This document shows positions 17,180 to 26,355 of a stretch of DNA of 64,000 nt, one piece after another. Position 1 is the first letter of the stretch, and every line of letters starts with the position of its first letter. Under the pieces are notes generated by a model. The model was given only the letters and a program-made list of their open reading frames with translations. It searched no databases and was not told the DNA's origin. Source of the DNA: Cryptobacterium curtum DSM 15641 (GTDB taxonomy: Bacteria; Actinomycetota; Coriobacteriia; Coriobacteriales; Eggerthellaceae); contig NC_013170.1 of the NCBI RefSeq assembly GCF_000023845.1, positions 682,001-746,000 on the forward strand, given 5' to 3'. Position numbers and translations under genes: made by a program.

Positions 17180-19441
17180 ATGAAACGAGAAATCTCACGT
17201 CGTGGATTTGTGATTGGTGGAGCCTATGCTGGCATGGCAGCAGCAACGGGAGCATTCATGTTTAGTCCTTCAGCTGCTTTTGCTGCTGATGTAACGCGTA
17301 TTCATGTGATGGCGTTTACCGACATGGATGCCATCGTGCTTGAAAGCAATGGGCGGTTTGCGATGGTCGATTCGGGGGAGGATAGTACCTATCCCGGTGG
17401 ATCAGATGCGCGGTACCCTTGGCGTGATGGTATTACTAAGGGAAACGGCCATGAAAACGAAGTTATTTCTTACTTGCATAGCCTTGGTGCCACTGAGTCG
17501 AACTTCGAATTTTATCTCGGTACTCACCCGCATAGCGACCACATTGGATCGGCGAGCCAGGTTATTAATGAGTTTCGACCCAAACGTGTTTATACGCCCG
17601 AATATGACGATTCATACATTACTGATTCCAATGCATTGTGGGATAACCAGTACTGCTACGATCGACTGGTAGAGGCGGCCCATAATGTAGGGGCAACTCT
17701 TATCACGAGCTTCGATACGTCTGCGCCCATTGACCCCGTTGCGGATGCTTCAGCTGCCCAGCGTAGCGCTTCTGTTGAAACTGATCCGTCAGCTGGAACA
17801 GATGCCCCCGCTGCTGAATCGCTTTCGCGTGAGGATATTATCGAGCGTTTTGGCGTTGATCCTACCGATCCGCATGACCCTAATAATTCATCTGAACTGC
17901 CCGATGGGCGAGTGAGGGCGGTTGTACCTGCCTCGCCGAATGAACGCAGCGTTGCGTCGAATTCGCAGACCACAGGCAATCCGGTGTTTTCTCTTGGCGC
18001 GATGACCATTGAGGTTATGAACTATGGCGATGATTACAAACTATATGGTCGTCCCGATTGCAATTGGTTTTCGCTGGGTGTAAAGGTCAGCGCATATGGT
18101 AAGACGGCGTTTTTGGCGGGGGATATTAACAATTACGACGGCGACGAAGATCGTCTTGCTTCGCTTCTGGGACACGTTGACTTTTTGAAAACGGGTCATC
18201 ATGGCTTTTGGGGTTCAAACACAACGAATTACCTTCATGCTTTGAGTCCACGCTATGCGGTGCAAACCGGCCCGTACGATAGGCCTGAGACACAGGTACT
18301 CGAAGATTTTTGCGATATGGGTACCAAGTTTTATACGACACCCGATGTTGCAGCAGAAGGGTATCAGGCCGTTATTGCGACGTTCAATTCGTCAGAACTG
18401 CAGATAAATGTTGCCGACGACAGCACACACTATCGTATGCGTTCGTTAGCACCAGCGGTTGTTCGGTGGGGTGGCCATGCGGGTGTAGCAAGTACCGGAT
18501 GGGAATACATCGAAGGAGCGTGGTACTACTTTGATGGTCATGCGTATGCGATGCATGAGTCGTGGAAAGAAATCGATGGCAACTGGTACTTTTTTGGCGA
18601 GGACTCGAAAATGGTTACCGGCTGGGTCGATTGGGATGGCTGGTATTACACCGGCGTTGATGGCATTATGCAGACCGGCTGGCAGAAGATAAAGGACGAT
18701 TGGTATTGCTTTGATGAAACGGGCCTCATGTTGTCTGATGCGTGGTCGGGTAATTATTGGCTTGGTCATGATGGTGTAATGGCACGCAATCAATGGGTCG
18801 ATGATGGGCATTACTATGTGGGTGCTGATGGCGCTTGGGTGCCCAGCCGCACGCGACCGGTATGGCGCTCTGACACGGTTGGCTGGTGGCTTGAACATCC
18901 CGATGGTTCCTATCCGCAAAACACATGGGAAGCAGTTGATGGTAGCTGGTACTACTTTAGTGCACTGGGCTATGTTGCGTCAGGCTGGCAGCAGGTAGGT
19001 GGTCTCTGGTTTTATCTCAATCCAGATCATGATGGCAATTTTGGCGTCATGCAAACTGGTTGGCAAAACATAGCTGGCAGCTGGTATCACTTCGATTCAT
19101 CAGGCGCCATGGAAACGGGTTGGATAGACGATAGCGGCTTGTGGTATTACCTGCGCGAAGATGGCACGATGGCCACTGGTTGGCTCTACTGTGATGGTAG
19201 TTGGTACTATCTAAAAGAGGACGGTAGCATGGCGCGTGGTTGGCTTTCGTACGGTGGCGCGTGGTATCTTTTTTCTTCAAGTGGAGCTATGCAAGTTGGC
19301 TGGCGTCAAGACGATGGTGCTTGGTACTTCTTTTCCGATTCTGGCGTCATGCAAACCGGTTGGGTTGATGATGTTGCTGCGGGGAAGTCGTATCATTTAC
19401 GTTCCGACGGCACGTGGGATGGCCAAAGCCGCGCACTGTGA
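17180..19441 (+). CDS. Tat-exported metallo-beta-lactamase-fold protein with choline-binding repeats (Pce-like)
   Basis: This 753-residue surface protein starts with a twin-arginine signal (RRGF at 7-10, likely cleavage after AFA at 33-35). Residues 38-415 are a metallo-beta-lactamase fold with H116, H118, D120 and H121 in THPHSDH, D314 in LAGDIN, and a second H pair at 340-341. An 85-residue low-complexity insert interrupts it at about 181-266. Residues 440-753 are roughly 14 tandem repeats rich in GW and WYYF, the choline-binding (cell-wall-binding type 1) pattern. This layout matches pneumococcal phosphorylcholine esterase Pce, which trims phosphocholine from teichoic acid. Beside three LicD genes it plausibly edits or reads the same decoration. 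AAAGGGG precedes the ATG by 5 bases. Confidence 0.85.
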   Translation: MKREISRRGFVIGGAYAGMAAATGAFMFSPSAAFAADVTRIHVMAFTDMDAIVLESNGRFAMVDSGEDSTYPGGSDARYPWRDGITKGNGHENEVISYLHSLGATESNFEFYLGTHPHSDHIGSASQVINEFRPKRVYTPEYDDSYITDSNALWDNQYCYDRLVEAAHNVGATLITSFDTSAPIDPVADASAAQRSASVETDPSAGTDAPAAESLSREDIIERFGVDPTDPHDPNNSSELPDGRVRAVVPASPNERSVASNSQTTGNPVFSLGAMTIEVMNYGDDYKLYGRPDCNWFSLGVKVSAYGKTAFLAGDINNYDGDEDRLASLLGHVDFLKTGHHGFWGSNTTNYLHALSPRYAVQTGPYDRPETQVLEDFCDMGTKFYTTPDVAAEGYQAVIATFNSSELQINVADDSTHYRMRSLAPAVVRWGGHAGVASTGWEYIEGAWYYFDGHAYAMHESWKEIDGNWYFFGEDSKMVTGWVDWDGWYYTGVDGIMQTGWQKIKDDWYCFDETGLMLSDAWSGNYWLGHDGVMARNQWVDDGHYYVGADGAWVPSRTRPVWRSDTVGWWLEHPDGSYPQNTWEAVDGSWYYFSALGYVASGWQQVGGLWFYLNPDHDGNFGVMQTGWQNIAGSWYHFDSSGAMETGWIDDSGLWYYLREDGTMATGWLYCDGSWYYLKEDGSMARGWLSYGGAWYLFSSSGAMQVGWRQDDGAWYFFSDSGVMQTGWVDDVAAGKSYHLRSDGTWDGQSRAL

Positions 19442-19501
19442 CGGTATGTCGGATGCTATAAGACGCTGCAATCGTGTGTATTGAGCGCTCTGTTTGGCAT
19501 G

Positions 19502-19527
19502 TGCGCTTTATGCGCAGGCATTTTTTT
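19502..19527 (+). terminator. Weak terminator after the surface-protein gene
   Basis: A short TGCGC/GCGCA stem (19502-19506 with 19512-19516) is followed by a run of seven T at 19521-19527. The stem is only 5 bp, so the call is tentative. Confidence 0.45.
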
Positions 19528-19540
19528 ACCTACGCAAGCG

Positions 19541-19569
19541 TTGACTACTCGGTGCGGGGCAGATAGAAT
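19541..19569 (+). promoter_or_regulatory. Sigma-70-type promoter for rplU-rpmA
   Basis: TTGACT at 19541-19546 and TAGAAT at 19564-19569 are 17 bp apart. This is the best two-box promoter in the window, fitting a ribosomal protein operon. Confidence 0.75.
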
Positions 19570-19608
19570 ATCGCCTTGCGTTTTGATACGTTCAAGGAGT
19601 AAATGCAC

Positions 19609-19914
19609 ATGTACGCAATCGTGAAAACTGGCGGCAAGCAATACAAGGTTGCCTCAGGTGACATCATTGATATTGAAAAACTTGACGCTGCAGAGGGCGA
19701 CAAAGTTTCTTTAGAGGCTATCGCACTTATCGATGGCGGCAAAGTAACGACAGAGCCTTCTAAGGTCGCTAAGGTTAAAGTTGAGGCAGTCGTTATTGAC
19801 CAGTATAAAGACAAGAAGAAGCTTGTCTTTAAGTTCAAGAAGCGCAAGAATTATCAGAGGCTTCGCGGTCATCGCCAGAACCTCACTCGCATTAAAATCG
19901 AATCCATCGCTTAA
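19609..19914 (+). CDS. rplU: 50S ribosomal protein L21
   Basis: This 101-residue protein is L21, a 23S rRNA-binding component of the large subunit. MYAIVKTGGKQYKVASGD at the N-terminus and KKRKNYQRLRGHRQNLTRIKI at the end are family signatures, and the length is typical. Two ATG codons are close together. AGGAG at 19595-19599 is only 3 bases from ATG 19603 but 9 bases from ATG 19609, so the second one is chosen. It is followed by rpmA after 18 bp in the usual L21-L27-Obg order. Confidence 0.96.
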   Translation: MYAIVKTGGKQYKVASGDIIDIEKLDAAEGDKVSLEAIALIDGGKVTTEPSKVAKVKVEAVVIDQYKDKKKLVFKFKKRKNYQRLRGHRQNLTRIKIESIA

Positions 19915-19932
19915 AGTAGGGAGTGAAGTAAG

Positions 19933-20187
19933 ATGGCACATAAGAAAGGCCTTGGTTCTACCCGAAACGGTCGTGATTCTCACGCTCAGCGTTTGGGCTG
20001 TAAGAAATTTGGTGGCGAAAAGGTTATCGCTGGTAACGTGATCGTGCGTCAGCGTGGCACCCATTTTCATCCTGGTGAAAATGTGGGGCGCGGCAAGGAT
20101 GACACCCTGTTTGCTCTCTGTGAGGGAACGGTTAAATACACGCGCGGTGTCAAGCGCAAGGTGCACGTAGTTCCTACACAAGCATAA
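19933..20187 (+). CDS. rpmA: 50S ribosomal protein L27
   Basis: This 84-residue protein is L27, whose N-terminal tail reaches the peptidyl transferase centre. [16 protein letters not shown] is the mature-type N-terminus, so it lacks the Prp-cleaved leader found in many Firmicutes. The [18 protein letters not shown] core is standard. GGGAGTGAAG lies upstream of the ATG. A strong terminator follows 20 bases after the stop. Confidence 0.97.
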   Translation: MAHKKGLGSTRNGRDSHAQRLGCKKFGGEKVIAGNVIVRQRGTHFHPGENVGRGKDDTLFALCEGTVKYTRGVKRKVHVVPTQA

Positions 20188-20207
20188 CGTCGTTTGCAGA
20201 TTTGCCT

Positions 20208-20243
20208 ACAAGAAGTCCTCTGATACAGGGGGCTTCTTGTTTT
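20208..20243 (+). terminator. Rho-independent terminator after rpmA
   Basis: A 13-bp stem (20208-20220 with 20228-20240, two G-T pairs) with a 7-base loop runs into TTTT. It probably ends or attenuates the rplU-rpmA transcript before obg. Confidence 0.85.
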
Positions 20244-20337
20244 ATACTGAACGACTAAACTATGAATGGTTAACCAAGCGAACACTCAAGGACGTGCTGG
20301 TTTAAATAGGATATATCTTAAAGCCAGATGGCTATAA

Positions 20338-21761
<1,424 letters not shown>

Positions 21762-21762
<1 letters not shown>

Positions 21763-22595
21763 TGATGGATGAAGCTTCGATAGCTGATACGGTGCAAAAT
21801 CGTCTTGCTGCCTGGGGTATCCCGATTTGCAATGCGGGTGGGATACGTGATGCTTCGACAGACGCTTCCTCAGCAGACGTCGGCTCAGCAGGCGTTCCTC
21901 CAACAGACGTTGCTTCAACGGGCGTTCCCCCAATAGATGTTTCTTCGGCAGATGATGTAGCTTCTCGAGCCCGCGATCAGAAGCCATTTCATCTTGGTGT
22001 GTTTGGCGGCACGTTCGATCCCATTCATCTTGGGCATCTTTCATTGGCAGAACAAGCACGTTGCGCCTGTAATCTCGATGCAGTTCTTTTTGTTCCCGCG
22101 GGAAAGCCGGTATTTAAGCGCGATCGTGTTATTACTGATGCTCGTCATCGTTTAGCGATGTGTGAGATTGCTTGTCGGGCGAATCCTTTTTTCGCAGTCA
22201 GTTCGATCGAAGTGGATCGTCCGGGGTCAACGTACACCATTGATACTTTGCGTGCCCTGCGTGCTTTGGTGCCTTCTTGGGTATCTCTTTCGCTTATTGT
22301 TGGGACCGATGCGCTTTCGTCGGTGTCGCATTGGCGATCCGTTGAAGAAATTAGCGCCCTCGCTGACTTTATCGAAGTTGTGCGACCAAGCAGCAATCAG
22401 CACAAAGACGAGTTTCCTGTGTGCGATAGTGCCGAGCAACCTACCTGTCACCTGCGAGTGCATACGGTACAGGCCCCCGAATTGGATATTTCATCGAGCG
22501 CGATACGCGCTATGATCTTTCATAACCGCTCGGTGCGCTACCTTGTGCCCGAAGCGGTGTATGACTACATCATCGATCACCAGCTCTATCGGTGA
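21762..22595 (+). CDS. nadD: Nicotinate-nucleotide adenylyltransferase with a repetitive N-terminal extension
   Basis: This 277-residue enzyme adenylates nicotinate mononucleotide in NAD synthesis. GGTFDPIHLGH at 82-92 and the ISSSAIR signature near the end are the nucleotidyltransferase motifs. Residues 1-75 are an extra segment not found in the usual 190 to 210-residue family members. It is Ala, Ser, Asp and Pro rich and contains two clear tandem copies of a ten-residue unit (SAGVPPTDVA then STGVPPIDVS) with weaker copies around them. The ATG overlaps the obg stop in a TAATG junction, so translation is coupled. No internal start with a good ribosome site was found just before the catalytic domain. 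Confidence 0.92.
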
Positions 22596-22632
22596 CTTAT
22601 TCACCAAGGTGCTGCTTGAAAGGGTGGCAACG

Positions 22633-23301
22633 TTGATAAGCGAAGAACATCTTCTCCTACCGGATACAGCAAATCCATGGAGTAAGGAAAACTATCAGTA
22701 TCTCAAGCATCAGTTGAAAGAGCGGGTTTCTCCTCGCCGATTCAAGCATTCCAAAGGCGTGGCAAAAACAGCTCGCGCTTTGGCGCGCTGCTACGGTTTT
22801 GATGCAGATAAGGCGCGGATAGCTGGCATACTGCATGATTGGGACAAGGGTCTTAACAACGAAGCGGTCCGTGCGCGAGTAACTGAATTAGGGCTTACTA
22901 TCGATCCTATGGTTGTGCGAGATATGCCCTGGCTTTTGCATGGTCCAACGGCTGCTGCTGCCCTTGAGCGCGCTTGCCCTGAACTAGGCTCTGAGGTGTT
23001 TAGCGCGATCGCGCATCATACCTCGGGTACTGCCGACATGCGTCTACTCGATTGTATTATCTATCTGGCTGATATTATTGAACCAAACCGAACCTATGGC
23101 GATGCGGATGGAATTGAACACCTGCGTTCATTGGTGGGGAAGGTCTCGCTCGAACAGCTTTACTTCGAAGCGTTTAAATACACTCTTGCATTCCTTGTTG
23201 ATCAGGAACGCCTGCTATATCCCGGCACGATTGATATCTGGAATGCACTAATGGCGCGATTTGGGGATTTAGCGCGCATGAAGCGCGCTGGTCAGCTCTA
23301 A
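22633..23301 (+). CDS. yqeK: HD-domain hydrolase YqeK (symmetrical Ap4A hydrolase family)
   Basis: This 222-residue protein is the YqeK family that degrades diadenosine tetraphosphate to ADP. The HD signature is visible: RFKHSKGVAKTARAL, then H68 and D69 in GILHDWDKGL, HGPTAAA, and IAHHTSG further on. It is the usual nadD-yqeK neighbour. The start is uncertain. TTG 22633 has GAAAGGG 8 bases upstream and leaves a 37-bp gap after nadD. GTG 22624 is possible, and an ATG at 22543 would overlap nadD by 53 bases. The N-terminal 30 residues are not obviously conserved. Confidence 0.85.
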   Translation: MISEEHLLLPDTANPWSKENYQYLKHQLKERVSPRRFKHSKGVAKTARALARCYGFDADKARIAGILHDWDKGLNNEAVRARVTELGLTIDPMVVRDMPWLLHGPTAAAALERACPELGSEVFSAIAHHTSGTADMRLLDCIIYLADIIEPNRTYGDADGIEHLRSLVGKVSLEQLYFEAFKYTLAFLVDQERLLYPGTIDIWNALMARFGDLARMKRAGQL

Positions 23302-23402
23302 GGCTGTCGGACAGCAGATTGAACTGGTTTGTTCGCGAGCCCTATTCGAGCAAGTACATGGCAAGCTTCATCCAGGTAAATATGGCTAGTTTGCTGTACG
23401 TC

Positions 23403-23816
23403 TTACCCAAGCAAGTCGGCAATGCGCTTTGAATAGATAGCATCGGTGATGCCGGCCTCGTTGAGGTCAATAATCGGTGCGTCGTTCCACAGCTCTTCAA
23501 TACGATAATAGTCGCGGGCTTCGGGTTGTAGAACATGCACAACCACGGCGCCGAAATCGAGAAGCGCCCAGGTTCCTTCATCAAGACCCTCACGGCCAGT
23601 CGGTTTTTCGCCTGTCTGCTCGCGTACTGCTGTTTCAATTGCTTCAACGATTGCATCAACCTGCCGATTATTCATTGCCGTGACGACAACAAAGTAGTCA
23701 GCAACCGAGGTGAGTTCTGACACCTCTTGGATCATGATGTCGGTTGCCTTCTTTTCATCGGCAGCCTTGGCGGCGATAAGAGCGATGCTACGGGAAGAAG
23801 CAGGTTGTTCAGTCAT
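23403..23816 (-). CDS. rsfS: Ribosomal silencing factor RsfS (YbeB/Iojap family)
   Basis: This 137-residue protein binds L14 and blocks subunit joining during starvation. The core reads KKATDIMIQEVSEL, VADYFVVVTAMNNRQVDAI, and WALLDFGAVVVHVLQPEARD, all typical. ATG 23816 is chosen because GAGGA lies 5 bases upstream and the family begins there; the longer frame to 23933 has no such signal. It is normally the gene right after yqeK on the same strand. Here it faces the other way, converging with yqeK across a 101-bp gap. It is separated from the following methyltransferase gene by about 20 bases on the 3' side. Confidence 0.93.
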   Translation of the reverse strand: MTEQPASSRSIALIAAKAADEKKATDIMIQEVSELTSVADYFVVVTAMNNRQVDAIVEAIETAVREQTGEKPTGREGLDEGTWALLDFGAVVVHVLQPEARDYYRIEELWNDAPIIDLNEAGITDAIYSKRIADLLG

Positions 23817-23951
23817 AGGTTCCTCAGGTTCTCTTCTGATTGTGCTGTGCGCAATTGATACTTCGATACGACATGTTGGCAGTTGTATAGATGATAGCGA
23901 GTTTGGCTGGTGTAGTGTACTTATGTGCAGCATTCCATCTGAAGTGCTTAT

Positions 23952-25286
23952 TTAGCGGCTAAAAATGCTGACGAGCTCACAATGGTAGGTTTGCGGGAAG
24001 AGATCAACCGGTGTGACGCGTGTGAGGGTATAGCCATAGTCTGCAAGGCGGGCAACATCGCGTGCCCACGTTGCTGGCTCACAGCTGACATAGGCAAGAC
24101 GGGCTGGCTGCGCCTGGGCGATTCCTGCGATAGCTGCCTCGGTCAAACCTGCACGGGGCGGATCAACAACGAGCGCATCAAGATGACCCATATGGGCAAG
24201 CTCTCGAGCACTGTCGCCACCGCGCACATCAACCCATACACCTGCAGTCTCAGCATTGCGGCGCAAATCACGCACACTCGACGACGCGCTTTCGACGGCA
24301 ATAACTTCGCCAGCGCGATCAGCCAAGGGAAGGGTAAACGTTCCCGCTCCGCTGTATAAATCGGCTACGTGGCTGGTTTCGGTGATATCAAGACCTTCAA
24401 TAACAAGCGATATCAGTTGTTCAGCCTGCGCGGTGTTGACTTGAAAGAAGCTTGGCGCGCTGATGCGATAGGTGAATCTTGCCAATGTTTCTTGCCAGAA
24501 GCCTTTACCGGCAAGTACTTCAACTCCTTTGATGGATCGCTGTTTGCCTTCATAAGCCAATACGCGCACGATACTGGTGGCTTTGAGCGTGCTTGAAAGC
24601 GTACGGGCAGCGGCTGCGCGCGGGAAAACTCCTGGTTTTGTCCAGAGTGCAATTTCGGTACTGCCAGTGCGCTCGCTTGACCGCACGCCAACACGATAGA
24701 GTCCAAGAGGGTTGTCGTCTGTGGTGTGCTCATTGCCACCAGCAAGAAAGCGCAGAGCACCGCGGAGTGCTTTTGGTGCTCGCTCAAGGTGGCGAGTGGC
24801 AAGGGGACAGCGGTCGACTGCTATCAGTTCATGGCTGTCTTGGCGTCTGAATCCAAGAGCAAGCCGTCCTGCTTTATCGCGCCCAACAGCCATTTCGATT
24901 TTGTTGCGATAGCTCATCTGCTGCTTGCTTGCCCGACATGCTTCGACAAGATTATCGGCTTGCTTGCTGTTGATGCCCCCAATGCGAACAAGCTGAGCAG
25001 TAATATTTTCGCGTTTCGCTTCGAGCTGTGTTTCGTAGGCAATGTGCTGCCAAGGGCATCCACCACAGGCGGTCGCATATGGGCAGGGTGTCTGAATACG
25101 CGCAGGTCCGTCTTGTAAAACCTCGAGAATATGTCCGCGGGCAAATCGCGGTTTATCTTCGTCAATAGCTACCCGTACGACATCGCCAGGAACACCTTGT
25201 TTAACAAAGATAGTTTTACCATCGCCGGCGTGGGCAATGCCCGCACTGCCGTATGAAAGCGCTTCGATGGTAAGGGTTTGTTCCAT
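23952..25286 (-). CDS. 23S rRNA (uracil-5-)-methyltransferase, RumA/RlmD family
   Basis: This 444-residue enzyme methylates uracil C5 in rRNA (or tRNA) using SAM. The N-terminal 60 residues form a TRAM RNA-binding domain. A [4Fe-4S] site is formed by C68, C74, C77 and C160. The SAM-binding DLYSGAGTFTLPLA and VVDPPRAGL motifs precede the catalytic C402 in YVSCEPATWARD. Most family members have Asn after the Cys; here it is Glu. The length is standard. A two-box promoter lies about 30 bases upstream. Which uridine is modified cannot be told from sequence, so I give no gene symbol. Confidence 0.88.
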   Translation of the reverse strand: MEQTLTIEALSYGSAGIAHAGDGKTIFVKQGVPGDVVRVAIDEDKPRFARGHILEVLQDGPARIQTPCPYATACGGCPWQHIAYETQLEAKRENITAQLVRIGGINSKQADNLVEACRASKQQMSYRNKIEMAVGRDKAGRLALGFRRQDSHELIAVDRCPLATRHLERAPKALRGALRFLAGGNEHTTDDNPLGLYRVGVRSSERTGSTEIALWTKPGVFPRAAAARTLSSTLKATSIVRVLAYEGKQRSIKGVEVLAGKGFWQETLARFTYRISAPSFFQVNTAQAEQLISLVIEGLDITETSHVADLYSGAGTFTLPLADRAGEVIAVESASSSVRDLRRNAETAGVWVDVRGGDSARELAHMGHLDALVVDPPRAGLTEAAIAGIAQAQPARLAYVSCEPATWARDVARLADYGYTLTRVTPVDLFPQTYHCELVSIFSR

Positions 25287-25315
25287 AGGATCCTTCTTGT
25301 GTGAGTAGTCGTTGC

Positions 25316-25344
25316 ATTATCGCGCTTGGGTCAGATGTCGACAA
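25316..25344 (-). promoter_or_regulatory. Promoter of the RNA methyltransferase gene, inside an inverted repeat
   Basis: On the minus strand TTGTCG (25339-25344) and GATAAT (25316-25321) are 17 bp apart. An 8-bp inverted repeat, AGTCGTTG at 25307-25314 and CAACGACT at 25342-25349, brackets them and could be a repressor site. Confidence 0.55.
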
Positions 25345-25417
25345 CGACTTCCGCATAAAACGCATTGGGCTAAAGATATGCTTTTCCCTTACACGGTAGC
25401 CTCGGGAGGATACTGCG

Positions 25418-25480
25418 GTGAAGCTCTTATTATTGAGTGATATGCACGTGAGAGCACGAATAGACGTACACATTATCTGA
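25418..25480 (+). pseudogene. Possible remnant of a metallophosphoesterase gene start
   Basis: A GTG start with GGGAGG 8 bases upstream opens a 20-codon frame whose first residues, VKLLLLSDMHVRA, look like the start of a calcineurin-type phosphoesterase (family pattern hydrophobic run, then SDxH). The frame stops after 20 codons and no continuation is visible in other frames. It may be a decayed gene, a short peptide, or chance. Confidence 0.3.
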
Positions 25481-25571
25481 GTCATTTAAATGGGAATACG
25501 GCTGAAATTCGGGTAGGCATGGCGATTAAATGCAAGAAAAAGGCCTTATGCCGCCTTGTGCGGGGATAGCG

Positions 25572-25577
25572 TATAAT
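25572..25577 (+). promoter_or_regulatory. -10 box of the tRNA-Arg promoter
   Basis: A perfect TATAAT ends 12 bases before the tRNA. No good -35 box is visible at the expected distance. Confidence 0.6.
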
Positions 25578-25589
25578 GCTTTGGAGCGT

Positions 25590-25665
25590 GCCCTCGTAGC
25601 TCAGGGGATAGAGCGTCTGCCTCCGGAGCAGAAAGTCGCAGGTTCGAATCCTGTCGAGGGCACCA
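25590..25665 (+). tRNA. tRNA-Arg (anticodon CCG)
   Basis: The acceptor stem is 25590-25596 with 25655-25661, the anticodon stem is 25616-25620 with 25628-25632, and the anticodon CCG is at 25623-25625. The T-arm has GTTCGAATCC. The discriminator is A25662 and CCA is encoded at 25663-25665. No terminator follows, so it may be co-transcribed with the cyclophilin gene. Confidence 0.96.
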
Positions 25666-25725
25666 TGAGATGCAATGTAAAAGTCGCCGTACTCCTGTTT
25701 GACGGCCGGCTAGAAAGAGGTTCGC

Positions 25726-26259
25726 ATGGCGCTTTACACACCTGCTTACAAGCCCAATGGAAACGAAGTGGCCGTTATAGTTACTTCAAAGGGCACAATC
25801 CGCGTACAGCTTGCAGGTGCGGATGCTCCCATTCATGTCGGCAACTTCGTCGAGCTGGCTCAAAAGGGTTTCTATAACGACCTCAAATTCCACCGATATG
25901 TTCCGGGGTTCGTTATTCAGGGCGGTGACCCTCATACTCGCGAACTCGATTCCGAACAGGTCAAGGCTGCAGCAGAGAACCCGCTTGGTGGTCTGGGTAC
26001 CGGTGGGCCGGGGTACTGCATTAAAGAAGAATATACGACTAACCCACATAACAGTCACGAGGATGGAGCGCTTGCTATGGCACGCTCGCAGATGCCTGAT
26101 TCGGCTGGTTCACAGTTCTATCTATGCTTGGGTGCGCAGCATTTTCTCGATCCTAACTACACGGTTTTCGGCCAAACAATCGAAGGTCTCGAGGTTATTG
26201 ACCAGCTGCGAGTGGGCGATGTTATCGAAAGCGTTACCATTGAAGGTGCTCAGGAATAG
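25726..26259 (+). CDS. Cyclophilin-type peptidyl-prolyl cis-trans isomerase
   Basis: This 177-residue protein is a single cyclophilin domain that speeds proline isomerisation during folding. YNDLKFHRYVPGFVIQGGDP carries the catalytic Arg and the active-site Phe and Gln. MARSQMPDSAGSQFYL and YTVFGQTIEGLEVID are further signatures. There is no signal peptide, so it is cytoplasmic. AAAGAGG lies 5 bases before the ATG. It follows the tRNA by 60 bases. Confidence 0.92.
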   Translation: MALYTPAYKPNGNEVAVIVTSKGTIRVQLAGADAPIHVGNFVELAQKGFYNDLKFHRYVPGFVIQGGDPHTRELDSEQVKAAAENPLGGLGTGGPGYCIKEEYTTNPHNSHEDGALAMARSQMPDSAGSQFYLCLGAQHFLDPNYTVFGQTIEGLEVIDQLRVGDVIESVTIEGAQE

Positions 26260-26268
26260 GGCAAGAGG

Positions 26269-26314
26269 GTGCGCCGAGTCGCTTACTAAATTTTTGGCGA
26301 TTGCGCACGTTTTT
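26269..26314 (+). terminator. Possible terminator after the cyclophilin gene
   Basis: GTGCGC at 26269-26274 pairs with GCGCAC at 26303-26308, with an inner TCGC/GCGA stem, and is followed by GTTTTT. The long loop makes this a modest call. Confidence 0.4.
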
Positions 26315-26355
26315 GGTATGCCCTTGATTATCGGCACGGAAGGATAATTCCCTGT

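Larger units (their letters stand above)
25287..25589. other. 303-bp gap between methyltransferase gene and tRNA-Arg
   Basis: This region holds the methyltransferase promoter (minus strand) on its left and a tRNA promoter at its right end. Between them is a 20-codon frame at 25418-25480 that may be a gene remnant, listed separately. Nothing else was seen. Confidence 0.6.

Noticed and set aside
21840-21965. CRISPR-like or tandem DNA repeat
   Set aside because: The repeats are imperfect, in frame, and inside nadD. No spacer pattern and no cas genes nearby.
25530-25877. Open frame running through tRNA-Arg
   Set aside because: It reads across a well-formed tRNA and into the cyclophilin gene in the wrong frame.
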